DNA of 64,000 nt from Bradyrhizobium sp. CCGUVB1N3 (lineage in GTDB: Bacteria > Pseudomonadota > Alphaproteobacteria > Rhizobiales > Xanthobacteraceae): the NCBI RefSeq assembly GCF_024199925.1, contig NZ_JANADR010000001.1, positions 8,621,501 through 8,685,500 on the forward strand, in the 5' to 3' direction. The position numbers and the translations under genes were made by a program. The notes below the pieces were generated by a model. The model had not been told where the DNA came from. It saw nothing but the letters and a program-made list of their open reading frames with translations, and ran no database searches. Positions 9,017-18,659 of this stretch are shown one piece after another (the stretch's first letter is position 1; every line of letters starts with the position of its first letter).

Positions 9017-9146
9017 TCAATGCTTCCGTCCGCTCTCGCGTGCCTTGCCATCTCTCCTAAGGGTCGGCAGGAGAACCTTCTCGATATAGGTACGGAAGCT
9101 CACGCCATCGATTGGCCCCTCGATGAACCATGGCGCATCGTTCCGG
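9017..9146 (-). pseudogene. IS630-family transposase remnant
   Basis: The reverse strand reads APWFIEGPIDGVSFRTYIEK then VLLPTLR, the conserved stretch before the second catalytic Asp region of IS630 transposases. Both sides are lost. Confidence 0.65.
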
Positions 9147-9278
9147 TCATGGCGCACGCCGGTTTGCGTCGTTGCACTCTCGGCCGATCGCCGAGAGACT
9201 ATTGGCAGGCGGGCAGCCCCTTCGGCACTGCAAGGCCCGGGCTCACACAGACTCACATCTTGGAGCCAGTCGGATTGT

Positions 9279-11357
9279 TCAGCGACGAGCGTGATGCTTG
9301 AGATATAGGCTCTCATCACACCACTGCGCCGTGTAGATCTCGTTCCTGATGGCAAACGCTCTCGTGGGCTCAACGTCGGTCGGCAGGAGGTCCCATTGGC
9401 GCAGTAGCCAGAGCATGGCATCTGGGAGGTATTGGTCGCCGTGAGCAAAGTCCTGGGGAACATACACTCCGATGTCCGGAAGGCCGTACAGTGCCTGCGA
9501 ACCGCCTTGCCCGGAGGACGATGCACCGGCTGTGGACGATGCCGCTACCGCAAATGATGGAACAGTTCCGGGGCGCACCTCCACCGGTCCCTGGTGTTCA
9601 AACCCAGGTTCCGGAATCAGCATAACGTCACCGCCGAGTAAATTATTTAAGGTCGCGACCTCGCTTCTTCCTGTCGCTGCCCACTGCGCCGAATACGATC
9701 GATCAAAGATCCTCAGATGTGTCGGCCGACACGGCCCCGGCAGGAGTCCGTGTGTGTCGAGTGCGCGGATGAGCTCGTGGGGAGCCGGTTGGCTGCCATG
9801 CTGCCAGCCCAAACCAACCAACCTTCCAAAATCGTCCTCCGACGGGCGAGCGACGAAACTCGATGACGCTTCCGAAGTACCGGCAAATGAAGATCGTCCG
9901 GTGGCTTGATCCCACGGCGGCGAAGCATCGCCGGTGCCGCCCACAAACGGGGGAGGTACCTGCGACGCGCCGTGCTGCGGAGCGCTTTCGGCCGCCGCAT
10001 CGTCCAGAAGCGACATGATCAGTTCTTGATCGCCCTCACCGAGGTCGAAGTCATCTAGGACGCCGAAGTCATCTCGCCATCCCGCAGCCTCCGGCGATGC
10101 GCCGTGCTGCGGAGCGCCTTCGGCCGCCGCATCGTCCAGAAACGGCTTGAACAGTTCTTGATCGCCCTTACTGAGGACGAAGTCATCCGGGAAGCCGAAG
10201 TCATCTGGCCATCCCGCAGCCTCCGACGATGCGCCAGGCGCCGCCGAGCCGCCGTACGCCGAGGATGGCTCCCCACGTCCGGCAGGCGATAATGGCCGAA
10301 GCACAGCGGAGGCCGGGGTAACTTGAGCATCGTGACGCGGCTCATAGCTCGTGGACACATCCGGCGCGACAACCATGTACTGAGTGCCCGGCCCGGCGCT
10401 CGATTGCGCCTGCGCGCGGCACAATTTTCGAAGGTGCCGCAATGCAGCCGACAGATGTTTCTCATAAACGCTATAGTGTTCAGCATCCTGGGTCAGTGTA
10501 TCGTCGTACAGGCGGCTAGCTATCGACCTCTTTTTTTGCGCCTGGAGCCAATTACTGAATCCGCGTAGAGCAGAAGCGTAGACGCGGACAGTGGCTGGTT
10601 GCACAGGCAAGTGTGCCATCCTAAAGCCGGAAATAAGCCTCTCATCCTCAGCACACATCGCTTTGACGGGGCCAGCGCGGCTGGGGATAACATGCCCGAC
10701 CGGCCTCCCGGCAACGACGTTTTGAAAGCGTTTCAACGCCCGCGAAAGAAGTTGCCGTGAATAAGGCTCGAGGGTGCGCATATAGACCTGAAAATCGGCA
10801 TTTAGCTGGTGGTTCAACCGATCGGCCATTGGCTGCCTTCCAGTCTGGCGAAGCCAGGCGCCGAACTTATGCGCTGCGTTTTCCAGCGTCTCCCAGTACT
10901 GTTTTGTGACCTCGCTTTCGGCTTCCATTGCGGCTCTTGAAATGAGTTGCGCATCATTTTCGAAGAGCTGTTTCTGCCGGTAAGAGGCCCTGGGTCCGGG
11001 GGTAAGACGCACGATCGCCCTCCCGGCAGCGACAGCTCGAAGGTGTTCCAACGCTATATAAAGAACTCCTCGGTCAGAATCGCTGAGCGCGGTCGTATAG
11101 GCCTGCAAATCGCCATCCAGCTGGCTCAACCGACCGGCCAGTGGCGGCCTTCCAGTCTTGCGAAGCCATCCGCTAAACTTTCGCGCGACGCGACTCTTCC
11201 ATAGCAGGTAACGTCTGTTGGAGCCGGGTTCCTCGGCTTGCTTTGCGAAGAGAGCAATTAGTGCCGCATCATCTTCGTAGGGGCCCGGTTCCGGCTGGGC
11301 GGAAGAGTCACCGGATGAGCCGTGCTTTTGCTTTTTGTGCGGGGGACTGTCCGTCAT
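9279..11357 (-). CDS. putative nuclear-targeted symbiosis effector with repeats
   Basis: This 692-residue protein is built from repeats. It starts MTDSPPHKKQKHGSS, with a basic KKQKH cluster resembling a nuclear localisation signal. Three related helical units follow (about 29-115, 134-220 and 236-315), each with D.LI, then F..WL..T/QGR..LA.RL, then AL.H/RF/LR. Residues 382-425 and 426-466 are a duplicated acidic unit containing DDFGFPDDFVL and DDFGVLDDFDL. The C-terminus has two related 35-residue units ending YSAQW and YTAQW. The start is supported by AAGGAGGG before the ATG. Ser-rich linkers and low complexity suit a type III effector, but no tts box was found upstream. Function is inference. 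Confidence 0.7.
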   Translation of the reverse strand: MTDSPPHKKQKHGSSGDSSAQPEPGPYEDDAALIALFAKQAEEPGSNRRYLLWKSRVARKFSGWLRKTGRPPLAGRLSQLDGDLQAYTTALSDSDRGVLYIALEHLRAVAAGRAIVRLTPGPRASYRQKQLFENDAQLISRAAMEAESEVTKQYWETLENAAHKFGAWLRQTGRQPMADRLNHQLNADFQVYMRTLEPYSRQLLSRALKRFQNVVAGRPVGHVIPSRAGPVKAMCAEDERLISGFRMAHLPVQPATVRVYASALRGFSNWLQAQKKRSIASRLYDDTLTQDAEHYSVYEKHLSAALRHLRKLCRAQAQSSAGPGTQYMVVAPDVSTSYEPRHDAQVTPASAVLRPLSPAGRGEPSSAYGGSAAPGASSEAAGWPDDFGFPDDFVLSKGDQELFKPFLDDAAAEGAPQHGASPEAAGWRDDFGVLDDFDLGEGDQELIMSLLDDAAAESAPQHGASQVPPPFVGGTGDASPPWDQATGRSSFAGTSEASSSFVARPSEDDFGRLVGLGWQHGSQPAPHELIRALDTHGLLPGPCRPTHLRIFDRSYSAQWAATGRSEVATLNNLLGGDVMLIPEPGFEHQGPVEVRPGTVPSFAVAASSTAGASSSGQGGSQALYGLPDIGVYVPQDFAHGDQYLPDAMLWLLRQWDLLPTDVEPTRAFAIRNEIYTAQWCDESLYLKHHARR
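9963..10214 (-). repeat. 132-bp tandem duplication encoding acidic units
   Basis: Two adjacent copies of a 132-bp unit inside the effector gene encode residues 382-425 and 426-466. Shared words are DDFG, GDQEL, LDDAAAE and APQHGAS. The frame is kept, so the duplication adds one protein unit. Confidence 0.85.
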
Positions 11358-11708
11358 CGTCGATCCCTCCTTCAGAACTTACTCAGCGCGTAATCAGTCA
11401 ACCACCTTCCTATACCCGCCTTGGTGTGCAAATGATGATGAAGAAGACGAGACGGAGTGTGCTCACCCCGATCGCCGCCGCCCAGCTTTGGTAGGTCCGC
11501 AATTCTACGATCTGTGTGAATGTGGAGCCTGTTGATGAATGGAGCCACCCCACCCCAGCCCAGCTGGCTGAAGCGGCGGCCAGGGATCGAAGTCGTCGCC
11601 CGCGATCGTGCGGGACTGTCGCCCTATCCTGATCAATTCACCTCCTCCCGCTTTTGGCGCTGAGGTGGAGAACTTGTTACGATCTAACTTCGGACGCGGG
11701 AGGTTGGC

Positions 11709-12005
11709 ATGGACCCAGACAAATTCGATCCATTCGTTCCAAAAAATTTTTGATCCATTCGATCCAGGTTGGCATCAGGCGGACGCCGAGACGGCGCAAC
11801 ATCAGGTAGGGCCGGCCACCCAAGGGGAGGTAGACCAGGTCGCGCACGAGGACTTCGAGCAGCACTTGACCGAAGAGCGCCAAGGCGGTGCTGCTCCCGT
11901 CGCAGGGGGCCCGCCGCGTTCAAACCCTTACTATCCTCATCTGTCCGATAACGACCAGAACCTCATCAGTTCGGCTCTCGAGGCCGAGGTTGTGTGCGGG
12001 AATCT
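11709..12005 (+). pseudogene. truncated paralogue of the 692-residue effector
   Basis: An ATG at 11709 reads MDPDKFDPFVPKNF and hits a stop at an A6-T5 run (11742-11752). One frame over, the sequence continues FDPFDPGWHQADAETAQHQV and reaches LSDNDQNLISSALEAEVVCG, the same motif that opens each helical unit of the divergent effector (NDAQLISRAAMEAESEV). Homology ends near 12005, close to the ardC-upstream module. It is an N-terminal fragment with a frameshift. Confidence 0.6.
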
Positions 12006-12159
12006 AACGCGCGCACGGCTTCGCCGGTCGGGCTCTACGCCACCCGCTTGCGCGGGCGTCACCGAGCCCCGCGAGAGCGGGTCTCGGCCAGAGGTAACGA
12101 TCCTTCGCGCAACATAGCCAGACAGCCTGCGGCTGGCTTCATTTCATTAGATGCTTCAG

Positions 12160-12332
12160 GGCCTGCGGCCCCCCGACCGTCAAGCCCAGGCCCCATGAAG
12201 CCATGGAGCGGAAAACGGCGGGCCGTGTAGTCGCTGCGCTCCGGCCCGCACCAGCCCCGCTCGTTTTCCGGGCTGTGACGGCCGACCCCTGCTCATTGGC
12301 GCTGGCCTAGTTCCGGTTGCATGCGCAACCGG
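12160..12332 (+). repeat. ardC-upstream module (copy B) with palindrome
   Basis: Closely matches 2321-2493. It ends in CCGGTTGCATGCGCAACCGG (12313-12332), an 8-bp stem with a 4-base loop, placed 17 bp before the ardC ATG, as expected for an operator or attenuator. Confidence 0.65.
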
Positions 12333-12349
12333 CAAAAAAAGGCAGCACA

Positions 12350-12725
12350 ATGAAAACCGATGTCTATCAGAAGATCACCGATGAGATCGTGTCCGCGCTC
12401 GAGAAAGGCGTGCGCCCATGGCATCAGCCATGGAAAGCCGAGCATGCCGCTGGTCGCATCTCACGGCCCCTGCGCGGCAACGGCATTCCCTATCAGGGCA
12501 TCAATGTTCTGATGCTGTGGTCCGCCGCCATCGATCACGGCTACAGCGCGCCCATCTGGATGACGTTCAAGCAGGCCTTAGAGCTCGGCGCGCACGTCCG
12601 CAAAGGCGAGAGCGGTACGCTTGTCGTCTACGCCAACAAGATCATTCGCAAGGAAACCGACGCCGAGACCGGCGACGAAGCCGAACGCGCCATTCCCTTC
12701 ATGAAGGGGTACGCTGTGTTTAACG
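12350..12725 (+). pseudogene. ardC: ArdC antirestriction protein, 5' part only
   Basis: The frame MKTDVYQKITDEIVSALEKG is the ArdC N-terminal (ssDNA-binding, DUF1738) domain and continues well conserved for 125 codons to FMKGYAVFN. There it is cut by the 5' end of a group II intron. ArdC proteins protect incoming single-stranded DNA and sit on conjugative elements; the C-terminal metallopeptidase-like domain is absent. The sequence after the intron is not ardC, so splicing could not restore this gene. Confidence 0.85.
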
Positions 12726-13880
12726 GTGCGCCGTAACGGCGCATGTAGGAAGTAACTTCAAAACAGAAAGGAGTTCAAGGTAGCTGATAATGACTTGTAC
12801 CCACCAAACCAACCTTGGCCAGCAATGGCTGCAACTTCGAAAGGAGCGAGGGACAACAGCATGTTTGGAAAAGGCTCGAAGCATCAAAACCGTTTGCGAT
12901 GCAGAGAGTCAGGGTAAGACGTGCAAGGTGAAGGCTACACTGCCTGAATCTCAGTTTGCAGCGGCTTACGACCGAAGCAATGTCGCAGAACGGTTGACGC
13001 GGCATATCGGATGGGAAGAGGACGGGGCGTTGAAGTCCTCTTTGATCGAACGGCTCGCAAGAGCGGTTCGTGGATCAGTCCATCCGGCGCATCCTCTATA
13101 TGGAGGGGTAAGTGAACGAACGAGGCACCTAAACACGTCGCATCTTTCTACACGCGTAATTACGGGATGCCCTACAGCAGGCGACGGAGCAATCCGACGG
13201 CCTGTATGGGCACAGAACCGCCATAGTACCCAAACGCTCGGAGTAACGTCCGAGACAGCCGCCGGGCAACCGGCGGACGGTTGCCGGAATAAGCGCGGGG
13301 CAACTCGCGTGAAAATCCGGTCAGCCGGAGGAAGGGCGGTAGCAACTGTGATTCAATCCACCGTGACGGAGGCGTGCTAATGCTGCCAAGTACCGTCGCA
13401 CGGGCTGTTGAATCACTCCCGACCGTTGTCAGGTCGGATCGGCGGGTCAATGGACTCTTCCGCCTGATGAAAAGCTCGCCCCTCTGGGTGCAAGCTTATC
13501 AGAAGATCGCGCCCAACAAAGGTGCGATGACGCCGGGTGTGGATGGCAAAACCTTCGATGGCTTCTCGCCGGGAAAGGTAGCGTCCATCATCAGTCGGCT
13601 TGCGGACGGGACATATCGGCCCCAGCCGGTACGTCGGGTTTACATCCCGAAAGCCAACGGCAAGAAAAGGCCGCTTGGCGTACCAACCACGGAAGATAAG
13701 CTCGTTCAGGAAGTGGTAAGGTCGCTGTTGGAACAAATCTATGAGCCGTTGTTCTCGAAACACTCTCATGGATTCAGACCGGCGCGATCCTGCCATACGG
13801 CCCTGGACGGTATCCGGTCTGTCTGGACCGGCGTGAAGTGGCTGGTCGATGTCGATGTTGTCGGGTTCTTGGATGTTGCG

Positions 13881-16107
13881 TCATACTACACCTTCAGTGT
13901 TTTTGAGAGGGTCGAAGAGGTCCGGAGCAACTGCAGGGACTTGAATTCGTATGCCTTTTGCCCGTCCGCGATAGACGTGAACGGCCTTAAGCTCGCCGCG
14001 CTTTACACGTTGCAAGATGGTTTGCCGCGAGACGCCGAGTAGATTCATGGCCTTGAACATCTTCACGTAACCTTCCGGCGCGCTCTCCACAAAGCGCGAC
14101 CGCAGCTCGTCATTGATACGGATGCGCCACGGCGCGCCAGGTGTGATCTGCTCTCCGGCAATGAAGCCATCGTTGAGGCTGCGATGCAAAGTAGAGGGTG
14201 CGATCCCGAGAGCGCGTGCTGCTTTCTCGATCGTCATGCACTCGCCGTCCTGCACTTGCTGTTTCGGCTCGAAGCACGGGATCTCCCAGTGCGTCCGCAG
14301 GCTCGACACACGATTTGCCGTAAACGACAGTCCTGTGGCCGTTGTACGGCCTTGGCGATTGAGGATGCCGGCGATCTTGGTGTCGGGATAATGTGCAGCC
14401 AGTCGTCGCAGCAGATCGATCGTATCGTCGGCGGTGCGGATCGGCGATGGATGCGAGTGCGGCAATGGGACATTAACTTCACTGAAGAGACCGCCGCGCC
14501 AACGCAGCGTCAGGTGAGCATTGTATTTATCGCGCTCGACTCTCAAGGTGACATCGTCGAGCAGCGTGCGGAGCAACTCCTTGCGATCGCGATCGCTCGT
14601 CGTGGGAGCGAACCAGATACGCTTGAGGTCTTTACCGAGTGCAAGGATCGCGTCGCGTTCTTCGTGCGTAAGCGAGCGCGGTCGGGCATGTTCGCGGTCC
14701 GAGAGTTCGGATTCGGCAGTCTTCAGTTCCAGCAGAGCGCTTTCCCATTCGGCTTCGAGTCCACGCGCGACGAGTCTATTCTCCGGGTCCACGGCGCGAT
14801 AGCGTCGCTCGGCGCGCTGCGCCTTGTAGCGCGCGCTCGACGTCGCGACGGAACTGCGCGAGAGTCGTCTCGTGATCGGCGTCGAATTGCTCGATCGCCT
14901 GGAGCGAGGCGTCCATGCCTGCGGGCGCGAGAGCCGCAAGGAACGCTTCGGCGACAGCCGCATCAATCTGCACACCGCCGATGTTGAGGCAGTACTCGCC
15001 CCGGCCGTTGACGATGTTCTTGCCGGCGCAGTGGTATCCGGGCGCCGAGAACCGGCCGCTGTAGTGTACGGCCAGGCGCCGACCGCAGTGTCCGCATACG
15101 GCGAGGCCTTGCAGGAGTGCTGCGCCTTCTCTCACGGCACCCCCGCTCTGGTGCGGTCGAGGACGGATGTTCTGCGCCAGGCGTTTCTGGTTCGCCTCGA
15201 AGGTATTCCAATCGATGTATCCGGCATGATGGTCACGAATGAACACCGGCCACTGCTCGCGGTCGCGTTGTCTGATGCGCTTTCGGATTCGACCGCTCGC
15301 ATCGAGATAGCATATCTGCTGGGTGCGGCCATACACATAAACGCCGGCATAGAACGGGTTGGTGAGGACCTGGTGGATCTTTGTGTAAGTGGGGGCGACC
15401 CAGCGGAGATCGACAAGGCTGTTGGAGTGCAGCGGAAAGCGCAGGCCTTGCGAGCGGAACCACAGCCACACGCGTCGTGCCGAGCCGAATTCGGCAAAGC
15501 GGCCGAAGACAGCATGGATCGCGGCTTGCACCGACTGGTCAGGATGCAACAGCACCTCCCCGTCGGCGTCGCCCCGTACCAAGCCCACCGGCAGCCCGCG
15601 GTGCAGTTCTCCGCGTGCGGCCTTGTTGCGGATGCCACCGAGCAGGCGCGCACGCAGCACATGCGGCTCTGCCTCTGACATCGTACCTTTGAGCCCGAGC
15701 ACCAGGCGGTCATTGAACAAGCCCGGATGATAAATCCCATCTCCATCACCGATGAGCGTGTGGGTCAGGCCACATAGATCGAGCAGACGGTACCAATCAG
15801 CATTATTGCGCGCTAGTCGCGAGACTTCCAAGCCGAGCACGATGCCAACCTGGCCGAGGCCGACCTCCGCGGTCATACGCGCGAAGCCGGTGCGCTCGGA
15901 AAGGCCGGAACCGGAAATACCGAGGTCCTCATCGATGACCTTCACCTGATCGCGTCGCCAACCAAGCCGCGCGGCGCGTTCGGCTAACTCGTACTGACGG
16001 GCAGTGGACTCGCGATTATGCTCGACCTGCGTCGTACTGGACTGACGCACGTAGACGATTGCGCATCGGCGTAGGTGCTCAGCGGTGATCTTGCTCAGTT
16101 CGTTCAT
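13881..16107 (-). CDS. large serine recombinase, frameshifted
   Basis: The first part (16107 to about 14835) has the resolvase domain: AIVYVRQSSTTQVEHNREST with the catalytic Ser region, then EVSRLARNNADWYRLLDLC. A recombinase domain follows, then a zinc-ribbon (CGHCGRRL and a later CAGK..C). The frame shifts at a GCGC run near 14829-14836 and resumes as RYKAQRAERRYRAVDPENRL, a coiled-coil region, to a C-terminal part with HTH-like motifs (TIEKAARALGIAPSTLHRSL). Restoring two bases in the GC run joins VERA to RYKAQ. It may be dead, or the shift may be a sequence error. It probably mobilised the enclosing element. Confidence 0.8.
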
Positions 16108-16255
16108 CGTTGTGATCTCCGGCAGTGGCGATTGCTCGGGCGATTAGTCGGGCGAGTCGCAGCACGAGATGTGCGCGCTGCTCTTTATCGAGGGCCTCCC
16201 ATACGGGTACGGCCCCGCGCTGAGGTGGTGGGTCGAGAAAGCTTAGCTGCTGCAT
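16079..16255 (-). CDS. small accessory protein of the recombinase element
   Basis: A 58-residue protein, MQQLSFLDPPPQRGAVPVWE, with a helical C-terminus (LRLARLIARAIA). It overlaps the recombinase start by 29 bp, implying translational coupling. Small LFDPPP-type proteins accompany such recombinases. Function unknown. Confidence 0.6.
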   Translation of the reverse strand: MQQLSFLDPPPQRGAVPVWEALDKEQRAHLVLRLARLIARAIATAGDHNDERTEQDHR

Positions 16256-16511
16256 GGCTGTCCTCCGATTCCGGTGGCAGGACAGTATGCGCGGCATCCA
16301 ATTGCCGCAGCAAAGCGTCGACGATCGTCCGGGCGTGCAGCAGCTCGGCGTGGGAAGCCAGGAATGCCGCTCGAGCGCATTGCGGGCTTGCACGCGGTAA
16401 ATGTTGTGCGATAGGCAGATCTGTCCACGCGGCCGGTACAAGGGCACGGGTACCATCGGGCAGTACAAGCGTCAGATGAAGTTCGCCGCGTCGATGACAC
16501 CAGCCAAGCAC
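16185..16511 (-). CDS. DUF5372-like small protein
   Basis: Beginning at a GTG, MLGWCHRRGELHLTLVLPDG then TRALVPAAWTDLP resembles the beta-rich DUF5372 proteins found beside element recombinases. The same frame stays open upstream and encodes PDQVTIVRSRHPFEGSALN, so the true start is probably nearer the element edge (about 16600) and I cannot fix it. Tentative. Confidence 0.5.
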   Translation of the reverse strand: MLGWCHRRGELHLTLVLPDGTRALVPAAWTDLPIAQHLPRASPQCARAAFLASHAELLHARTIVDALLRQLDAAHTVLPPESEDSHAAAKLSRPTTSARGRTRMGGPR

Positions 16512-17709
16512 ATTAAGCGCAGATCCCTCGAAGGGATGGCGCGACCGAACGATGGTTACCTGATCGGGATAGTCGTCGAGATGATGAGCGCGGTGGTGGG
16601 TAATCTGTCGAGTAGTCTTTCGACACGGTCCATCATCGGCTACTCCTGAAATGCGTACGTCGGCGCATCAGGGACCTGCGATTCATTGATCTGCTCTGGC
16701 GAATCCTCAAAGCCGGCCACGTTGACCGTGGCTTGTTCCTCGCAGCCAGTGAAGGTGTTCCGCAAGGCGGCGTTCTGTCGCCGCTCCTATCCAACATCAT
16801 GCTCCATGAGTTCGATTGTTGGCTGGAGGCGAAATACCTGAACAAGAAAGTGAGGAAGGATCGTTGGGCGTGGAACTTCGGCATTCAACAGGGTCGTCCG
16901 ATCACGGTTCGAGAGAACCGTGATCGGAAACCTGCTGTAGCCTTTTGTCGCTATGCCGATGACTTCGTCGTCATCGTCAAAGGGACGAAGGCCCATGCCG
17001 AGGCCGTCCGCGAGGAGTGCCGTGCCTTTTTGGAAGGCAAGCTGAAATTGACGTTGAATATGGAGAAAACCCATATCACCCACGTCAATGATGGCTTCGT
17101 CTTTCTGGGGCATCGGATCATTCGCAAGCGGGGATCAAGCGGGCGGATGGCGGTCGTCACGACCATACCCAAAGAGAAGGCCAAGGCATTCGCGCACAGA
17201 CTGTCGAAGGTCCTCTCTGGTGACCACGATCTTGCCAAGGTCGATATGGTGGACCGCCTGAACCGCCAACTGCGGGGCTGGGCGGCTTTCTACAAGTACA
17301 CGGACTTCACTGCGACCACGTTCCGGCACGTCGATCATGTCGTGTTCTGGAAAATGGCGCACTGGCTGGCGAGAAAGTATCGGAGCCGCATCAAACCATT
17401 GATTCGGAGCTGGTATCGAGCACCAGTCGCTGGGCGAGCCAAGACCTGGTTTGTCCACGGAGTCAGTGAACGAGGCCATCGTGTCGGGAAAGCACTGCAC
17501 CGATTGGTATCCAGTCCAAAGGGGCAATTCCGATGGAGGAAACCCGGAAACGAATCCCTACATCTTCAGGGAGGAGTCCCGGAAGACCATCACCTCGCGA
17601 TATCGGGATGTCGCAATGGCCATGGGCCAGACTTGAACGGAGAGCCGTATGCGCTGAAAGGTGCCCGTACGGTTCGGGGAGGAGAAGCGCGTATGCGCTT
17701 CTTACTCCA

Positions 17710-18000
17710 TTCAAGATCACCGGCTGGGGTTGGTACTATCTCTCGACCGTGCTCGACGACTTCTCGCGCTACATCGTGGCCTGGAGGCTTGGTCCGACGA
17801 TGTGCGCCTCCGACGTCATGGGCACGCTCGATCAGGCACTCGCAGCGTCCGGCCTCGACCACATCACCGTCACACAGCGACCTCGGCTTCTGAGCGACAA
17901 TGGGTCGAGTTACGTGGCAGACGATCTGGCCATGTGGCTCGAACAGAAAGGCATGCAGCATGTCCGTGGCGCTCCGTATCATCCCCAGACCCAGGGGAAG
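17710..18000 (+). pseudogene. IS3-type transposase fragment (3' exon of the intron)
   Basis: The frame reads FKITGWGWYYLSTVLDDFSR, YIVAWRL, LLSDNGSSYVADDLAMWLEQ and APYHPQTQGK, the integrase core of an IS3-type OrfB different from the element at 3.4 kb. The part before the intron and the last catalytic Glu are missing. Homology ends near 18000. Confidence 0.75.
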
Positions 18001-18054
18001 GGGATGTCCCGATCGCTGTTGAACTAGGTCGGGCCGACGTTGCCGGAATGAATG

Positions 18055-18525
18055 TTACGCGGCCCTCGTGACGTGGGCAACGGGGTTGATCGTCATGCGA
18101 TTGTGGCGAGCTTGAAGAGCCGCACGCAGAACCGACAATTGCTTATGCGCCTTCAATCGTCGGAAGCCCTTGTTGGCCTCGATCATGCCGGCCGCGACCC
18201 ATCGCAAGGCCATACCGGCATCCCGCCAGCGTTTGACGTTGCGCGTGACACGGCGAATGGTGCCCATCATGTTCTCGGCGATGTTGGTACAGGCGAGCGA
18301 TCGACGAAGCTCCTTCGGCAACTTCAACCGGACGACAGTCAGGATTTCATCGAGGCCTTCGAGGATGCTCGCCGCTACGCCGGGCCATTGCTGGTCGAGT
18401 CGACGCGCGAGATTGCGGATCAGTTTTTCAGCCTTGTCGGCGTCATCGAGCTCCCAGGCCTGGCGCAGCACCCGACGGGTGGCCGCATGATGCTCTTTCG
18501 GCAGGCGTTCCATGATGTTGCGCGC
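18055..18525 (-). pseudogene. IS256-family transposase, C-terminal fragment
   Basis: The frame carries MERLPKEHHAATRRVLRQAW, EGLDEILTVVRLKLP and NIAENMMGTIRRVTRNVKRW, the C-terminal third of mutator/IS256 transposases. Its first codons (MVETPRRNT) come from the adjoining 127-bp repeat. An N-terminal IS256 fragment is at 46547. Confidence 0.78.
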
Positions 18526-18531
18526 CTTGTG

Positions 18532-18658
18532 TGTGTTTCGGCGTGGGGTCTCGACCATGATCGGCGTAGGGTCCCGTCATCTCAAATCAATGAAATCAAC
18601 GGCCTGAAAGGGTCTCGACGCCGCCGATGGGGGGGGCAATGTTCGATCAGTATTCACA
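18532..18658. repeat. 127-bp dispersed unit, copy 1
   Basis: Bounded by TGTGTTTCGGCGTGGGGTCT at one side and ATTCACA at the other. Related units of almost the same length lie at 43504-43629 and, inverted, at 62333-62457. All end in TGTG...CACA. Confidence 0.7.
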
Positions 18659-18659
18659 A

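Larger units (their letters stand above)
13877..16632 (-). mobile_element. serine-recombinase element inserted in the intron RT gene
   Basis: About 2.76 kb separate the two halves of the RT frame, GGATGTT at 13871-13877 and ATCATCGGCTAC from 16632. Rejoining gives LDVDHRLLLKC, as expected of an RT. No clear terminal repeats or long duplication are visible, which fits serine-recombinase insertion. The element carries the recombinase and two small genes, all on the minus strand. Confidence 0.75.
13380..17636 (+). pseudogene. ltrA: group II intron reverse transcriptase/maturase, interrupted
   Basis: The N-terminal part (13380-13876) has the RT start (SPLWVQAYQKIAPNKGAMTP then GVDG) and KRPLGVPTTEDKLVQ. 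It stops at WLVDVDVVGFLDV, where a foreign element begins. The frame resumes at 16633 (HRLLLKCVRRRIRDLRF) with QGGVLSPLLSNIML, the RT active site RYADDFVVIV and the maturase domain (LRGWAAFYKYTDFTATTFRH). One extra A near 17537 shifts the end; the normal C-terminus NPYIFREESRKTITSRYRDV is in the next frame and stops at 17636. The enzyme should be inactive as it stands. Confidence 0.85.
12726..17709 (+). mobile_element. group II intron with maturase, split by a recombinase element
   Basis: The 5' end GTGCG at 12726 fits the GUGYG consensus. About 650 bp of structured RNA precede the maturase frame. Domain V is the 34-nt hairpin 17642-17675, beginning GAGCCG and ending CGGTTC. A domain VI-like hairpin (GAAGCGC/GCGCTTC) follows and the 3' end is near 17709 (AT). 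Removing the inserted element 13877-16632 leaves about 2.23 kb, a normal size. The 5' exon is ardC but the 3' exon is an IS3-type transposase. Confidence 0.85.

Noticed and set aside
11358..11530. tts box before the 692-residue effector
   Set aside because: No GTCAG-TT-TCG pattern was found on the minus strand within about 180 bp of the start; control remains unknown.
14184..14987. 267-codon plus-strand frame
   Set aside because: Antisense to the C-terminal part of the serine recombinase.
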